Source: Halomonas campaniensis (GTDB lineage: Bacteria; Pseudomonadota; Gammaproteobacteria; Pseudomonadales; Halomonadaceae). Taken from it: 64,000 nucleotides of DNA. This document shows, in pieces, positions 1 through 10,282 of the stretch (the stretch's first letter is position 1; the number at the start of each line of letters is the position of its first letter). A model generated the notes under the pieces. The model had not been told where the DNA came from. It saw nothing but the letters and a program-made list of their open reading frames with translations, and did not search any database. The translations under genes were made by a program, and so were the position numbers. The DNA is taken from positions 26,168-90,167 of the forward strand of contig NZ_JPUA01000043.1 of assembly GCF_002211105.1 (NCBI RefSeq), in the 5' to 3' direction.

Positions 1-4
1 GCGA

Positions 5-970
5 TCAGAACGGAGAATCGGGGAAGTAGTACTGTTCGGCGTTCTCTTGGGTGATCAGCGGGGAGCCCAGAATGTACTCGCCCAGCACCGGGCCATTAGA
101 GACAAAGTGCTGCACGGTCAGATCCATGGCGGTGGCGATCATGGCGGGCGGATAGAGCACGTCTACGGGCACCAGCTCATCACCGTCCATGACCCGCTTG
201 ATGATGTCCTTCATGCCCGCGCCGCCGACGATAAACAGCTCATCTTCACGATCCGCTTGGCGCACGGCCTCGATGACGCCGAGGGCGATGTCGTCATCCT
301 GGGCCCATACAGCGTCGATGTTGTCGAAGCGCGACAGGTAGTCCTGCATCACTTCAAAGCCATCGTCGCGGTTCCAGTTAGCGTGCTGCATATCGAGGAT
401 GTTGACCTCGGAGCCTTCGATGGCCTCTTGGAAGCCTTGCACCCGCTCATCGTCGATCACGGTAGGGATGCCGCGCAGCACCACAATATCGCCTTCGCCA
501 TCCAGACGCTCACGGATGTACTCGCCGGACACGCGGCCTAACTCATGGTTGTTGCCTGCCACGTAGAGATCTTCGATACCCTCTTCGGTCAGGCCACGAT
601 CCACCACCGTCACAAAGACCCCCGACTCTTTAACGCGCCGCACCGGGTCAGTTAACGGGCCAGATTCAAACGGCAGCACCACCAGCGCGTCGATATTGCG
701 TAGCGATACCAGGTCTTCCAGATCATTGGCCTGCTCGCCTGCCGTGCCCGCGGTGGAGATGGTGATCTCAATATCGGGATAGAGTGCCTCAAGGCGTTTT
801 TTGGCCTCTTCAGCGTGGTAATTGACCCCGCCCGTCCAGCCGTGGGTGGCGGCAGGAATGGATACACCGATGGTGACTTCCTGGGCAACGGCTGCACCGG
901 AAAGCCCGATGGTTGAAGTGAGTGCTGCGGTAGTGACGCAGGCCGCCACGGCTGTTTTGATGGTTCGCAT
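5..970 (-). CDS. Sugar ABC transporter periplasmic substrate-binding protein (ribose/LacI-type fold)
   Basis: A 321-aa periplasmic binding protein that should deliver a sugar or sugar alcohol to the permease and ATPase encoded just upstream. The N-terminus (MRTIKTAVAACVTTAALTS) is a typical signal peptide, cleaved near AVA-QEV. The mature part follows the periplasmic-binding-protein type 1 pattern: VTIGVSIPAATHGW at the start, then IDALVVLPFES, FVTVVDRG, and DAVWAQDDDIALG for the second lobe. The reading frame stays open to 1162, but the signal peptide begins at the ATG at 970, with an AAGGAG-like site upstream, so I use that start. It is the last visible gene of a minus-strand operon (ATPase, permease, binding protein); the operon may continue past the window edge. 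The substrate cannot be named from sequence. Family confidence is high. Confidence 0.9.
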   Translation of the reverse strand: MRTIKTAVAACVTTAALTSTIGLSGAAVAQEVTIGVSIPAATHGWTGGVNYHAEEAKKRLEALYPDIEITISTAGTAGEQANDLEDLVSLRNIDALVVLPFESGPLTDPVRRVKESGVFVTVVDRGLTEEGIEDLYVAGNNHELGRVSGEYIRERLDGEGDIVVLRGIPTVIDDERVQGFQEAIEGSEVNILDMQHANWNRDDGFEVMQDYLSRFDNIDAVWAQDDDIALGVIEAVRQADREDELFIVGGAGMKDIIKRVMDGDELVPVDVLYPPAMIATAMDLTVQHFVSNGPVLGEYILGSPLITQENAEQYYFPDSPF

Positions 971-1064
971 AGTGTTGCTCCTTTCGTGTTTGTACTTGTT
1001 ATGTTGCGAGCTGCTAAGGATTGATGCTGCGGACGTTTCTCTGTTTTTTATGTTTTTCAATGCT

Positions 1065-2102
1065 TTAAGGTGCTGCTTTTCTCCACGACGCACGCTGCAG
1101 ATAGACCGCCACAATGATGATGATCCCCTGCACCGTACCGTTGAGATAGTTGGAAATGGCATCGGTCAAGTTGAGAATATTGCCGATCATGGTGAGCATG
1201 ATGGCGCCTACCACCGTGCCCCAGATGCGACCATGGCCGCCCTTGAGCATGGTGCCGCCGATGATTACCGCGGCAATTGCCTCTAACTCCCAGAGCACCC
1301 CGGTAGCCCCTGAAGCAGAGCCCAGCCGAGGCACATAGATAATCGTCGCCAACGCCACGCACACGCCCTGCAGCATGTAGGTCATGGTCTTGATACGGTC
1401 CACGTGAATGGCGCTATATTCGGCAACTTTTTCATTGGAGCCGATGGCAAAGCAGTAGCGCCCGAAGCGGGTGTAGTTGAGCAGGATGTAGCCAACAATG
1501 GCGACAAACAGAAACACCCATACCGGAATGGTGATGCCTAGAAAGCTGCCGTAATAGACCGGGCGGTAGATATCACGCACTGCCCAGTCCAGGGTGAGGG
1601 TGCCGCCATCGGCGAGGTACGTCACCAGTGAGCGGTAGATCCCCATGGTGCCGAGGGTGACGATAAACGCCTCAATCTTGCCTTTGGTCGTCACCATGCC
1701 GTTGATAAAGCCCGCGCACAGCCCCAGCAGCAGCGAGGCGCCCACGCCCAACAGCACGGTTGTCAGCCCCGCGCCAAACTGCTCGACGAGGCTGTTCATC
1801 AGAATGATCATCACCCCGGCAATAAAAGCGGCCATCGCCCCGACCGAGAGATCCAACCCACCCGCGGTAATCACAAAGGTGGCGCCGATGGCGATAATGC
1901 CGATAAAGGCACTGCGGGTGAGCATGTTCGAGAGATTATCCAGTCCCAGAAAAGCAGGGTTGATCAACACACCCAGCAGAGCCAGGGCAAGCAGCGCGAC
2001 GAAAGGCCCCCAGGTTTTAAGGTCTATGGAGAAGCCCTTTTTCTGAGTGTTTGGGTTAGCTGCTTTATTCGTTGTTTTGTTATTAGCCATAACGCTGCTC
2101 AT
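1065..2102 (-). CDS. Sugar ABC transporter permease (RbsC/AraH family)
   Basis: A 345-aa inner-membrane permease of the BPD_transp_2 family. A charged N-terminal tail of about 30 residues precedes 8-10 hydrophobic segments. The family hallmark [13 protein letters not shown] lies near residues 80-95, and the cytoplasmic-loop equivalent ([21 protein letters not shown]) is near 210-230. The start overlaps the end of the upstream ATPase by 20 bases, which points to translational coupling; an internal ATG at 2090 is an alternative. The C-terminus ends in a basic tail (RASWRKAAP). A gap of 94 bases separates it from the binding-protein gene. It works with that protein and the ATPase at 2083-3594. 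Confidence 0.9.
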   Translation of the reverse strand: MSSVMANNKTTNKAANPNTQKKGFSIDLKTWGPFVALLALALLGVLINPAFLGLDNLSNMLTRSAFIGIIAIGATFVITAGGLDLSVGAMAAFIAGVMIILMNSLVEQFGAGLTTVLLGVGASLLLGLCAGFINGMVTTKGKIEAFIVTLGTMGIYRSLVTYLADGGTLTLDWAVRDIYRPVYYGSFLGITIPVWVFLFVAIVGYILLNYTRFGRYCFAIGSNEKVAEYSAIHVDRIKTMTYMLQGVCVALATIIYVPRLGSASGATGVLWELEAIAAVIIGGTMLKGGHGRIWGTVVGAIMLTMIGNILNLTDAISNYLNGTVQGIIIIVAVYLQRASWRKAAP

Positions 2103-3594
2103 CGACCCCTACTCCCTTAATACCGGATGCGTACTGCATGATTTCGTGCTCATTAATCTGCTCGCCTTCAAGTACCCCGGTGAGTACACCTGCGCACATC
2201 ACCGCTACCCGGTGGGAAAGCCCAATCAGCTCGCCCATCTCTGAAGAGATCAAGATCACCGAGCAGCCTGCTTCGGTCAGTTCATGGATAAAGTGATAGA
2301 TCTGGTGCTTGGTGCCCACATCAATGCCCCGGGTTGGCTCGTTGATAATCACGATTTCGGGGTCGATGGACATTACCTTGGCGAGCAGCAGCTTCTGCTG
2401 GTTACCGCCGGAGAGCTCCGCCGCTGTGCGCGCCGCCGTTCGCAGGCGGATATCAAAGCGCTGGATGGCCTGTTGAAAGGCCTGCTCTTCACGGCGGCGG
2501 TCAATCAGCGGGTGACAGTGAGCGCGTAAATTGAGCAGGGTAACGTTAGAGCGCAGATCCATATTGAGCACCAGGCCTTTGCCTTTACGATCCTCCGTCA
2601 AATAGGCAATCTGCTGATGCACCGCATCACGCAGGTGGCGCAGCTCCACCGGCTGGCCGTTGCGCAGTACTTGGCCTGCGCTTTTACCGCGTAGGCCCAG
2701 CACCGCTTCGATCAGCGCGGTGCGTCCGGCGCCCACAATGCCGCCAAATCCCAACACTTCTCCCCGCCGTAAGGTAAAGCTGGCCTGCTTCACGGCACCG
2801 GGTACCACGAAGTCCCGCGCTTCCAGTACCGCCGGCGCATTCTCAGCCAGCTGGGTACGCGATGGGTACATCTCAGTAATCTCACGCCCCACCATCAGCC
2901 GCGCCAGCTCCTCTTTGCTGCGCCCGGTCATGGGGCCGCTATCGACCAGATAGCCGTCTCGCAATACCGTCACGCGGTCGGCAATCTGCTCAATTTCACG
3001 CAGTTTGTGGGAGATATACAGAACTGCCACGCCCCGCTGGCGCAAACGGTCAATGAGTGAGAACAGCACCTTCACTTCGTTTTCGGTCAGGGTGGCAGTA
3101 GGTTCATCCATAATCAGCACGCGCACGTCGCGTGTGATGGCCTTGGCGATTTCTACCATCTGCTGGTCAGAGGTGCTCAAATCCTTCACCCGAGCGCGAG
3201 GATCCACGTGGGTTTCAAGCTCCGCCAGCGCTGCCCGGCTGCGTTCCCGCATGGCACGCCGATCCAGAAACAGCCCCCGCCGCAGCTCGCGGCCCAGAAA
3301 AATGTTCTCCTCCACGCTGAGCTGCTCCGCCAGCGCTAGCTCCTGGTGGATCATGACCACCCCGTCGGCCTCTGCTTCTCCGCTGGAGCGGTATTGCTTA
3401 TTTTGGCCGTCTACTAACACTTCGCCCGAAGTAGGACGAAGATACCCAGCTAGGATTTTTACTAAGGTCGATTTACCGGCGCCGTTCTCACCCAGCAGGG
3501 CGTGTACTTCCCCCGCCTTCAGATCGAGATCAACGTCGAATAACACTTGGTTATCACCAAAGGAGCGGCAGAGTTTGCGCGCTGATAACAGCAT
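2083..3594 (-). CDS. Sugar ABC transporter ATP-binding protein, tandem domains (RbsA/MglA family)
   Basis: A 503-aa cytoplasmic ATPase with two fused ABC domains, as usual for carbohydrate uptake CUT2 systems. Domain 1 (about 1-240) has Walker [10 protein letters not shown], a divergent signature [14 protein letters not shown] and Walker [12 protein letters not shown]. Domain 2 (about 250-495) has the degenerate Walker [11 protein letters not shown], the intact signature [13 protein letters not shown] and Walker [12 protein letters not shown]. The aspartate-to-asparagine change in the second Walker B is common in the family. It is the first gene of the minus-strand operon and diverges from a ROK regulator, with 211 bases between them. 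An AGGTGG ribosome site precedes the ATG at 3594. The substrate is unknown. Confidence 0.92.
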   Translation of the reverse strand: MLLSARKLCRSFGDNQVLFDVDLDLKAGEVHALLGENGAGKSTLVKILAGYLRPTSGEVLVDGQNKQYRSSGEAEADGVVMIHQELALAEQLSVEENIFLGRELRRGLFLDRRAMRERSRAALAELETHVDPRARVKDLSTSDQQMVEIAKAITRDVRVLIMDEPTATLTENEVKVLFSLIDRLRQRGVAVLYISHKLREIEQIADRVTVLRDGYLVDSGPMTGRSKEELARLMVGREITEMYPSRTQLAENAPAVLEARDFVVPGAVKQASFTLRRGEVLGFGGIVGAGRTALIEAVLGLRGKSAGQVLRNGQPVELRHLRDAVHQQIAYLTEDRKGKGLVLNMDLRSNVTLLNLRAHCHPLIDRRREEQAFQQAIQRFDIRLRTAARTAAELSGGNQQKLLLAKVMSIDPEIVIINEPTRGIDVGTKHQIYHFIHELTEAGCSVILISSEMGELIGLSHRVAVMCAGVLTGVLEGEQINEHEIMQYASGIKGVGVDEQRYG

Positions 3595-3693
3595 GGGGCC
3601 ACCTGATAATGTCTGTTGTTATTGTGTTGGGGCTTATCAGCATCGATTGCGTTAGGATGATGCTTGATTTACTTTAGGCGCTAAAATAAATAC

Positions 3694-3705
3694 TTGCATA
3701 TGCAA
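3694..3705. promoter_or_regulatory. 12-bp perfect palindrome between divergent ABC operon and ROK gene
   Basis: TTGCATATGCAA is a perfect palindrome inside the 211-base divergent intergenic region (3595-3805). AT-rich flanks on both sides include an AAATAC/GTATTT inverted pair at 3688-3693 and 3714-3719. A position between the ABC operon and the ROK regulator suits an operator for the ROK protein. Binding is inferred; the site is not a standard NagC/Mlc box. Confidence 0.4.
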
Positions 3706-3805
3706 CTTAGGTCGTATTTTGACAATCGCGTAAACGCCCCAGGATGAGTGCGCAAGACTATTGGCATGACAGCCTTTTCTCAACACGAACTATAACGGCG
3801 ACCCT

Positions 3806-5032
3806 ATGGCCCTTCCGTCGACTGATACCAGCCGCCTCGACAACACCCTCGCGGTGATCCGCACTCTGCGTGACCAAGGACCGGTGGCACGCATCGACCT
3901 GGGGGCAATCAACGGCATTAGCTCTGCCACCGTCACCTCGATCAGCGCCGTGTTACTCCAGCAGGGATTGATCACTGAACGCCCGCCTGAAGCCCCCCGC
4001 CCCAACGGTCGCGGTCGACCAAAAACCTTGATTGGACTCGACCCCAGTGCCGCCTGTGTGGTGTGTATCAAGCTGTCGATCAATGAGGTTCAGTTGGTAG
4101 TGGGTGATTTTGCGGGCCAGATACACCATAGCGAGCACCATGCAGTGACCACTTTGACGTTGAGCGCCGACGACCTGGAAGCACTGCTGGAAGAGAAGAT
4201 CAGCGCTGTTTGCACCCAACAGTTGACGGGGTTTCAACGCTTGGCAGGGATCTGTTTGGCGGTACAGGGGGTGGTGTCGTCGCAAAGCGGTACGATCATC
4301 TGGTCACCCGCTTTAAGCTTTCGCAATGCACCGATATCGGCGCGATTGGCGGAACGTTTTCACTGCAGCGTGCTGCTCGAGAATGATGCCAACTGTATCG
4401 CCAGCGTGCTGGCGGCCCAGCCCGCCTATGCGGACTGCCCCAACCTGGTGGTAATTATGCTGGGCTACGGTATCGGCATGTCGGTGTTGATTAACGGCGT
4501 GCCCTATCTCGGCGCCAATGGCTCGGCGGCCGAGTTTGGGCACAGCAAATATCAGCCCGACGGCGCCCTTTGCGCCTGCGGGCGACGGGGGTGCATTGAA
4601 GCTTACACTAGTGACTACGCGCTCTATCGCGCCGCTGCTGAGCATCTAGAACTCCCCTCCGGCGACAGCGCACACCCTTCCGAGCAGCAGATGCAGGCGC
4701 TAACCCAACTGGCGCTGCAAGGCGATCCCTTGGCTCAGCGCATCTATGCAGAGGCGGGCCGTGCACTGGGGTACGGTATCGCCAATGTGCTGGCGCTGTT
4801 CAACCCCGATCTAGTGCTGATTACCGGTTCCGGCGTACGCGGCTTTGACGCCATGCAAGCGGCCATGCATCGCGCCATCGACGAAGCCTTAGTGGCCGAA
4901 CTAATGGGCTCCACCCGCATCGAAAGCTGCGCCTGGGATCGCGACATGACTTGCATGGGAGGTATCGCCATAGCGCTGCACGCCACCGATGGCGACACGC
5001 TGTTAGATAGCCAAACCACCCGTGAAGCCTAG
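3806..5032 (+). CDS. ROK-family transcriptional regulator (NagC/XylR type)
   Basis: A 408-aa repressor-type ROK protein. The N-terminal winged helix-turn-helix covers about residues 8-65 (NTLAVIRTLRDQGPVARIDL, then GISSATVTSISAVLLQQGLI). The ROK sugar-kinase-like fold follows, with a glycine-rich segment (GYGIGMSVLINGVPYLGA), the GSAAEFGH motif that contacts sugar, and the zinc motif CACGRRGCIEAY. It diverges from the sugar ABC operon at 5-3594 and most likely controls it in response to the transported sugar. The length is normal for ROK regulators that carry a DNA-binding domain, as opposed to kinases of about 300 aa. The ligand cannot be assigned from sequence. Confidence 0.88.
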   Translation: MALPSTDTSRLDNTLAVIRTLRDQGPVARIDLGAINGISSATVTSISAVLLQQGLITERPPEAPRPNGRGRPKTLIGLDPSAACVVCIKLSINEVQLVVGDFAGQIHHSEHHAVTTLTLSADDLEALLEEKISAVCTQQLTGFQRLAGICLAVQGVVSSQSGTIIWSPALSFRNAPISARLAERFHCSVLLENDANCIASVLAAQPAYADCPNLVVIMLGYGIGMSVLINGVPYLGANGSAAEFGHSKYQPDGALCACGRRGCIEAYTSDYALYRAAAEHLELPSGDSAHPSEQQMQALTQLALQGDPLAQRIYAEAGRALGYGIANVLALFNPDLVLITGSGVRGFDAMQAAMHRAIDEALVAELMGSTRIESCAWDRDMTCMGGIAIALHATDGDTLLDSQTTREA

Positions 5033-5136
5033 GCCCCCCTCTGACACGCTACTATCGAAAACAGCGTTGTTATGATTTATGTTGTGTAGCGAGCGCTTTA
5101 AGATATTTCGTATTGTTAGCGATTAAGGATGTTTTT

Positions 5137-5616
5137 ATGGAGAGCCTTAAATCTCAATATGGCGTAGCACGACGGATTGACAGCCTAATGCTGGGTGCGG
5201 CGCTGGTATCGACCCTTCTGCTGCCAGCAGCATCTGCGCTGGCGAACGATATCAGGCCAGGTTTATGGGAAATCAAGCAGTCTATGGAGAGCGAACACCT
5301 GCCCGAGCAAATGACGCGTGAGCAAGTGCAGACGCAGTGTGTGAGTACCGATGACGCCGCAGATATGGCCGCAGCAATGCGCCAACGCTGGCAGCAGATG
5401 AACTGTGCCGATATGAACATTGAACGTGAAGGCAACACCATTTCCATCATCGCTGAATGTAGTATGAGCGGGCGTACTACCAGCGTGGATGGCGAGGTCA
5501 CCATTCACGACGAAGAACACTACTCCAGCAAAATGATAACGACCAACGACGCCACGTTGACGACTAACCACGAGGCTCATTGGGTAGCCGAAGAGTGCCC
5601 AAATAGCGCGGAGTAA
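5137..5616 (+). CDS. DUF3617 family exported protein
   Basis: A 159-aa protein with a signal-like hydrophobic stretch (LMLGAALVSTLLLPAASALA) followed by RPGLWEIKQSM, the sequence that typifies DUF3617. Four cysteines (in TQCVS, NCADM, AECSM and EECPN) could form two disulfides in the periplasm. I chose the ATG at 5137, which has AAGGA seven bases upstream, over an upstream in-frame TTG at 5113. It stands alone on the plus strand between the ROK gene and the convergent dehydratase gene. No function is established for the family that I can name, and the neighbours give no hint. Confidence 0.75.
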   Translation: MESLKSQYGVARRIDSLMLGAALVSTLLLPAASALANDIRPGLWEIKQSMESEHLPEQMTREQVQTQCVSTDDAADMAAAMRQRWQQMNCADMNIEREGNTISIIAECSMSGRTTSVDGEVTIHDEEHYSSKMITTNDATLTTNHEAHWVAEECPNSAE

Positions 5617-5793
5617 AGACGATACCAGGCACCTCTGTCGAGCAGCCCTAAAAACGGGTGAAACAACAAGCACCTTGCTATGTGACAAACAAGCTGAGAA
5701 CCCCACTATGCAGGAGTGTTTTTATATCCTGACACAAAAGTTAAAACCGCCGGAAAGTTTCACCTTCACGAATTAAAGCATCAAATGGCTTAA

Positions 5794-5816
5794 GGAGGCA
5801 CGCATCAGAGGCCTCC
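5794..5816. terminator. Weak hairpin in convergent gap
   Basis: GGAGGC and GCCTCC form a 6-bp stem around an 11-base loop, between the DUF3617 gene and the convergent dehydratase gene. No clear U-run follows on either strand, so termination here is only a possibility. The rest of the gap (5617-5842) shows nothing recognisable. Confidence 0.3.
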
Positions 5817-5842
5817 CATATACACTAAGCGACTGGGTGACC

Positions 5843-7588
5843 TCAATGCGAATGCCGCGGCACGTCAGAGCCGCGGCAGCCGACCAGAAAATCGAAGTCA
5901 CAGCCTTCGTCCGCTTGCAGCACCCGCTCGATATACAGCTGGCGGTAGCCGCCCTGGCTAGCGATGAGCGTCGAGGCGGCGGTGGGGTCGTTCTCGGCTA
6001 GGCGCGCTGCCAGCTCTTCATCGCTGATCTCCAGATGCAGCCGCCCGCTGTCGCAGTCGAGTTCGATCCAGTCGCCGTTGCGTACCGCCGCCAACGGGCC
6101 ACCCGCGGCGGCTTCCGGGGCGACGTGCAGCACCACGGTGCCGTAGGCGGTGCCGCTCATGCGGGCATCGGAGATACGCACCATATCGGTAATCCCCTGG
6201 GCGAGGATTTTGGGCGGTAGGCCCATGTTGCCTACCTCTGCCATGCCGTGATAGCCGCGGGGGCCGCAGTGCTTCATCACCAGAATATCGTTGGCTTCAA
6301 CGTCCAGGTCTGGGTCGTTGATGCGTGCCTTGTAGTCGTCAAAGTCCTCGAATACCACCGCGCGGCCGCGGTGCTGCATGAGCTCGGCGGTCGCGGCTGA
6401 GGGCTTGAGCACCGCACCGTTGGGGGCCAGGTTGCCACGCACCACGCAGATGCCGCCATCTGCTGTGAGGGGATTATCCAGCGGCCGGATCACTTCATCG
6501 TTGTACAGCGGGGCGTCCTTGACGTTCTCCCACAAGGTTTTGCCGTTGACGGTCAAGGCGTCCTTGAAGGGCAGCCGGTCGGCCTCACCCAGGCGCCTGA
6601 GCACCGCGGGTAGGCCACCGGCGTAGTAGAACTCCTCCATCAGAAAACGCCCCGAGGGCTGCAGATCCACTACCGTCGGTGTGCCACGGCCTACCCGGCT
6701 CCAGTCGTCCAGAGTGAGATCGACGCCGATACGCCCGGCAATCGCCTTGAGGTGGATCACAGCGTTGGTGGAACCGCCGATGGCGGCGTTGGTGCGGATG
6801 GCATTATCGAACGCTTCCTTGGTGAGGATTTTGGAGAGCCGCAGGTCTTCGTTGACCATCTCGACAATGCGGTTACCCGACAAATGGGCGAGCACGTATC
6901 GGCGAGAATCGACTGCCGGAATCGCCGCGTTGTGAGGTAGCGAGGTGCCCAGCGACTCGGCCATGCAGGCCATGGTGGAGGCGGTGCCCATGGTGTTGCA
7001 GGTGCCCGCCGAGCGGGACATGCCCGCTTCGGCGGCCATAAAGTCGTGGAGTGAAATCTCACCGGCTTTGACCTGCTCGGAGAGCTTCCACACCACGGTG
7101 CCCGAGCCGATGTCCTTGCCCTTGTGCTTGCCGTTGAGCATCGGCCCGCCGGTGACCACGATGGTGGGAATATCACAGCTTGCCGCGCCCATTAGCAGCG
7201 CCGGAGTGGTTTTGTCGCAGCCCACCAGCAGCACTACGGCATCGATGGGATTGCCACGAATGGCCTCTTCCACGTCCATGCTCGCCAGGTTGCGGGTAAA
7301 CATTGCCGTTGGGCGCAGGTTGGATTCGCCGTTGGAGAATACCGGGAACTCCACCGGGTAGCCCCCCGCCTCCAGCACGCCCTGCTTCACGTGCTCCGCC
7401 AACTTGCGAAAATGTGCGTTACAAGGCGTCAGCTCCGACCAGGTATTACAGATACCGATGATCGGCTTGCCCTGAAATTCATGATCAGGAATACCCTGAT
7501 TTTTCATCCAACTGCGGTACATAAAGCCGTTTTTATCGGCGGTACCGAACCACTGGGCAGAGCGTAATGGGCGCTGGCGATCAGACAT
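5843..7588 (-). CDS. IlvD/Edd-family sugar-acid dehydratase, L-arabinonate dehydratase type
   Basis: A 581-aa Fe-S dehydratase that should convert an aldonate such as L-arabinonate to the 2-keto-3-deoxy acid. Cysteines in the usual cluster positions are visible: CNTWSELTPCN near 55, [13 protein letters not shown] near 120 and [12 protein letters not shown] near 190. Other family blocks are LPHNAAIPAVDSRR, GGSTNAVIHL and SDARMSGTAYG near the C-terminus. I use the ATG at 7588, with GGAGG seven bases before it, not the longer frame from 7624. It is the last gene of the epimerase-araFGH operon, which supports a role in L-arabinose or D-galactose oxidation. The exact substrate is inferred from family resemblance and context. 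Confidence 0.85.
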   Translation of the reverse strand: MSDRQRPLRSAQWFGTADKNGFMYRSWMKNQGIPDHEFQGKPIIGICNTWSELTPCNAHFRKLAEHVKQGVLEAGGYPVEFPVFSNGESNLRPTAMFTRNLASMDVEEAIRGNPIDAVVLLVGCDKTTPALLMGAASCDIPTIVVTGGPMLNGKHKGKDIGSGTVVWKLSEQVKAGEISLHDFMAAEAGMSRSAGTCNTMGTASTMACMAESLGTSLPHNAAIPAVDSRRYVLAHLSGNRIVEMVNEDLRLSKILTKEAFDNAIRTNAAIGGSTNAVIHLKAIAGRIGVDLTLDDWSRVGRGTPTVVDLQPSGRFLMEEFYYAGGLPAVLRRLGEADRLPFKDALTVNGKTLWENVKDAPLYNDEVIRPLDNPLTADGGICVVRGNLAPNGAVLKPSAATAELMQHRGRAVVFEDFDDYKARINDPDLDVEANDILVMKHCGPRGYHGMAEVGNMGLPPKILAQGITDMVRISDARMSGTAYGTVVLHVAPEAAAGGPLAAVRNGDWIELDCDSGRLHLEISDEELAARLAENDPTAASTLIASQGGYRQLYIERVLQADEGCDFDFLVGCRGSDVPRHSH

Positions 7589-7651
7589 AACAAAGCCTCC
7601 GTACAAACCGGAAAAAAGTAGCAAACAAATAAAGGAGTGACGCTTTAAGCG

Positions 7652-8662
7652 TTAGGCTCGTTGACGACGGGTCTGTTTCCAGCGGTCAAACATCACCGCC
7701 AGCAGCAGAATCGCGCCACGCACCAGGTATTGGTAAAAAGTGGGGACGTTAAGCAGTCCCATAGCATTCTGCACGCAGCCCATAATCAGCACCCCGACCA
7801 CCACGCCGGTAATGGTGGCCACGCCGCCGGATAGCGCCACGCCGCCCAGGACACAGGCAGAAATGACCGCCAGCTCCAGGCCCATGGAGGTATTGGGGTC
7901 ACCCAGACCCATCCGCGAAGCCAGCAGTACACCTACGACCCCCGCCACTACGCCCTGGAGGCCAAAAACAATAATCTTGAGGCGGCGGACATTAACCCCG
8001 GCCAGAGCGGCGGCTTCCGAGTTACCGCCGGTAGCCAAAACGTTGCGCCCAAAGGCGGTCATATTGAGCACCACGCCAAAGATCACGAAACAGGCCAGCA
8101 TCGTCCATACCGGCAGAGTCAGGCCGAGAAAGGAAGCGCTGCCCAGGTCAAAGAAGCCCGGCACGGTAATCATCACCGCGTCGCCGCCGGAGGTGATGTA
8201 GGCCAAACCGCGCACAAACTCCATTGCCGCGAGAGTGGCTATTAAAGAGTTAATGCCAAACTTGGCAATCACCAGGCCATTAAAGGCACCCACCGCGCCC
8301 CCGGCGACAATGCCCCCGATCACGCCGATAAACACGCTACCGGTACTGGAGGTCACCACCGCTGCAACCACCCCTGCGAAGGCCACCGTGGAGGCCACCG
8401 ATAGATCCACCTCCCCCAGGGCCAGCACCAGCATCATGGTAGTGGCCAAACTGCCGATCAGGGTGATCGAGAGCAACAGCCCGACCATATTGCGGCCGGT
8501 CAGAAAATCAGGGATGAGTACCGCTAGAGCGATAAACAGGAGCAGAAAAATCGCGATCAGTCCCGAGGTATCCAGCAGCGTGCGCAGCGGTTTGATCAGC
8601 CCCTGGCGTCCCGCTGGGCGGGCAGGTGTCGTCTCACCTTGGGTTGCGTTGTTCGTTGTCAT
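7652..8662 (-). CDS. araH: L-arabinose-type ABC transporter permease (AraH-like)
   Basis: A 336-aa inner-membrane permease that closely follows E. coli AraH in remembered sequence: LALGEVDLSVASTVAFAGV, LNGLVIAKFGINSLIATLA-like blocks, FGRNVLATGGNSEAAALAGV and a C-terminal DRWKQTRR tail. About 8-10 membrane segments follow a cytoplasmic N-terminus of some 30 residues. It lies between the AraG-like ATPase (55 bases upstream) and the dehydratase (63 bases downstream). AraH-type transporters carry L-arabinose; related systems also take D-galactose or D-xylose, so the substrate range remains open. Confidence 0.85.
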   Translation of the reverse strand: MTTNNATQGETTPARPAGRQGLIKPLRTLLDTSGLIAIFLLLFIALAVLIPDFLTGRNMVGLLLSITLIGSLATTMMLVLALGEVDLSVASTVAFAGVVAAVVTSSTGSVFIGVIGGIVAGGAVGAFNGLVIAKFGINSLIATLAAMEFVRGLAYITSGGDAVMITVPGFFDLGSASFLGLTLPVWTMLACFVIFGVVLNMTAFGRNVLATGGNSEAAALAGVNVRRLKIIVFGLQGVVAGVVGVLLASRMGLGDPNTSMGLELAVISACVLGGVALSGGVATITGVVVGVLIMGCVQNAMGLLNVPTFYQYLVRGAILLLAVMFDRWKQTRRQRA

Positions 8663-8717
8663 GGTGTTTTTCCTGAGCTTCTTCTTTTAAGAGCCAATAG
8701 CGTGTAAAAAAAATGAC

Positions 8718-10211
8718 TTAGGCGGGTAGTGCCAGCCCCAGTAGACGTTCCGGCGTAGCCGACTCCCGCGACACTACTTCCACCAGTTCCCCGTCGCGCA
8801 TCACGGCGATGCGGTCACAGATGGAGCTGACTTCCGCCAGATCACTGGAGATCACCACCACGCTTTTGCCCTGTTCCGCCAGGTCGTAGAGCAGCGAGTA
8901 AATATCTCGCCGTGCGCCTACATCGATCCCCCGGGTCGGCTCGTCCATCACGAACAGATCAATCTCTTCGGCGAGCCAGCGGGCCAGAATCACCTTCTGC
9001 TGATTGCCCCCAGAGAGCTTACCAATCGGCGTTCGCGGGCCGGGAGTTTTAACGCTGAGTTGCTGGATATAGGCTTCGGCATTGCGCCGTTCGCGACCGG
9101 GGTGGCGGAAAACGCCCCAACGTTTAAAAAAGCGCCGACAGCTGATATTGAGGTTGTCGGCCACGCTGGCCACCGGAAAGATCCCCTGAGACTTACGGTC
9201 CTCCGGGCACATGGCAATACCGGCACGAATTGCCTCACCGGGGCTTTTAAAGTGCCGAGATTTGCCGTTAAAGGTCACGCTGCCGGCTTTGGGTGATTCG
9301 ACGCCGCAGACCAAACGCAGCAACTCACTACGCCCGGCGCCCACCAAACCAAACAGCCCAAAAACCTCACCGCGTTTCACTGAAAAACTCACCGGGGCTT
9401 TTAAGCCGCGCCCCTGAATTCCCTCTACGTTCAAGACAGTGTCACCCTGCTCACGCGCCCGGTAGCCGTAAACATCGTCGATATCGCGGCCGACCATTTC
9501 ACTGACTAACAGGTCATGGTTCAGCTCAGACATGTCCTCATGGGTACGGATGTGCTGCCCATCGCGGAAGATGGTGACCGCGTCGCACATCTCGAATACT
9601 TCCTCCATACGGTGGGTCACGTACAGCACCACGCGCCCCTCGTCGCGCAGCCGTTGGACGATACGCTTTAGCTGACGAATCTCCTGAATGGAGAGACTGC
9701 TGGTCGGCTCATCGAAGGCGATGACTTTGGCATCGCGCAGCAAGGCACGGCCGATTTCGATCATCTGCTGCTGGCCGATGGAGAGCTCGCGAACCTTGGT
9801 TGAGGGGTGGATCTCCCCCTCGCCAAGATCAGCCAGAATCGCCAAAGCCTTTTGCTTTAATTCGCGGCGATTAACAAACCCCTGCCGCGTAGGCAGTTGG
9901 CCCAACAGCAGGTTTTCAGCCACCGACATATTGGGCGAGAGCGTCAACTCCTGGTAGATAATCGCGATGCCTTCCCGCAGCGCCTCCCGGGCGTTGCTGA
10001 AGACGTGGCGCTGGCCATCAATCCACAGTGCGCCTTCGGCGACACGGTTAACGCCACTGAGCACCTTGAGCAGGGTGGACTTACCCGCGCCGTTCTCGCC
10101 CATTAGCGCATGCACTTCACCGGCGTGGGCGGCAAAGCTCACCCCATCCAGCGCGCGCACCCCGGGGAATACGACGCTAATTCCGTCGAACCGTAAATAA
10201 GCATCAGACAT
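8718..10211 (-). CDS. araG: L-arabinose-type ABC transporter ATP-binding protein (AraG-like)
   Basis: A 497-aa tandem-domain ATPase. Domain 1 carries Walker [10 protein letters not shown], signature [15 protein letters not shown] and Walker [13 protein letters not shown]. Domain 2 carries [10 protein letters not shown], signature [15 protein letters not shown] and [14 protein letters not shown]. The segment [14 protein letters not shown] is typical of AraG/MglA proteins. It sits directly between the araF-like and araH-like genes. A 10-bp stem hairpin lies in the 71-base gap before it, so the two genes may be expressed at different levels from one transcript. Confidence 0.88.
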   Translation of the reverse strand: MSDAYLRFDGISVVFPGVRALDGVSFAAHAGEVHALMGENGAGKSTLLKVLSGVNRVAEGALWIDGQRHVFSNAREALREGIAIIYQELTLSPNMSVAENLLLGQLPTRQGFVNRRELKQKALAILADLGEGEIHPSTKVRELSIGQQQMIEIGRALLRDAKVIAFDEPTSSLSIQEIRQLKRIVQRLRDEGRVVLYVTHRMEEVFEMCDAVTIFRDGQHIRTHEDMSELNHDLLVSEMVGRDIDDVYGYRAREQGDTVLNVEGIQGRGLKAPVSFSVKRGEVFGLFGLVGAGRSELLRLVCGVESPKAGSVTFNGKSRHFKSPGEAIRAGIAMCPEDRKSQGIFPVASVADNLNISCRRFFKRWGVFRHPGRERRNAEAYIQQLSVKTPGPRTPIGKLSGGNQQKVILARWLAEEIDLFVMDEPTRGIDVGARRDIYSLLYDLAEQGKSVVVISSDLAEVSSICDRIAVMRDGELVEVVSRESATPERLLGLALPA

Positions 10212-10230
10212 GCATGAATACTCCGCAGAT

Positions 10231-10259
10231 GGCCTGTAACAGCGAGCCCGTTACAGGCC
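10231..10259 (-). other. Strong hairpin between araF and araG
   Basis: GGCCTGTAAC and GTTACAGGCC form a perfect 10-bp stem with a 9-base loop, just after the araF stop and before the araG start. On the transcribed (minus) strand no U-run follows, so it fits an mRNA-stabilising or partial processing hairpin better than a full terminator. Such elements commonly raise the level of a binding protein above that of its membrane partners. Confidence 0.65.
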
Positions 10260-10282
10260 TCTTTTATTGCCAACCAAGCGCT

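Noticed and set aside
5263..5706. 147-codon minus-strand frame over the DUF3617 gene
   Set aside because: The plus-strand protein has a signal peptide, family motif and ribosome site; the other frame lacks all three.
5617..5842. Small gene between DUF3617 and the dehydratase
   Set aside because: No frame with a ribosome site and reasonable composition was found; only a weak hairpin is present.
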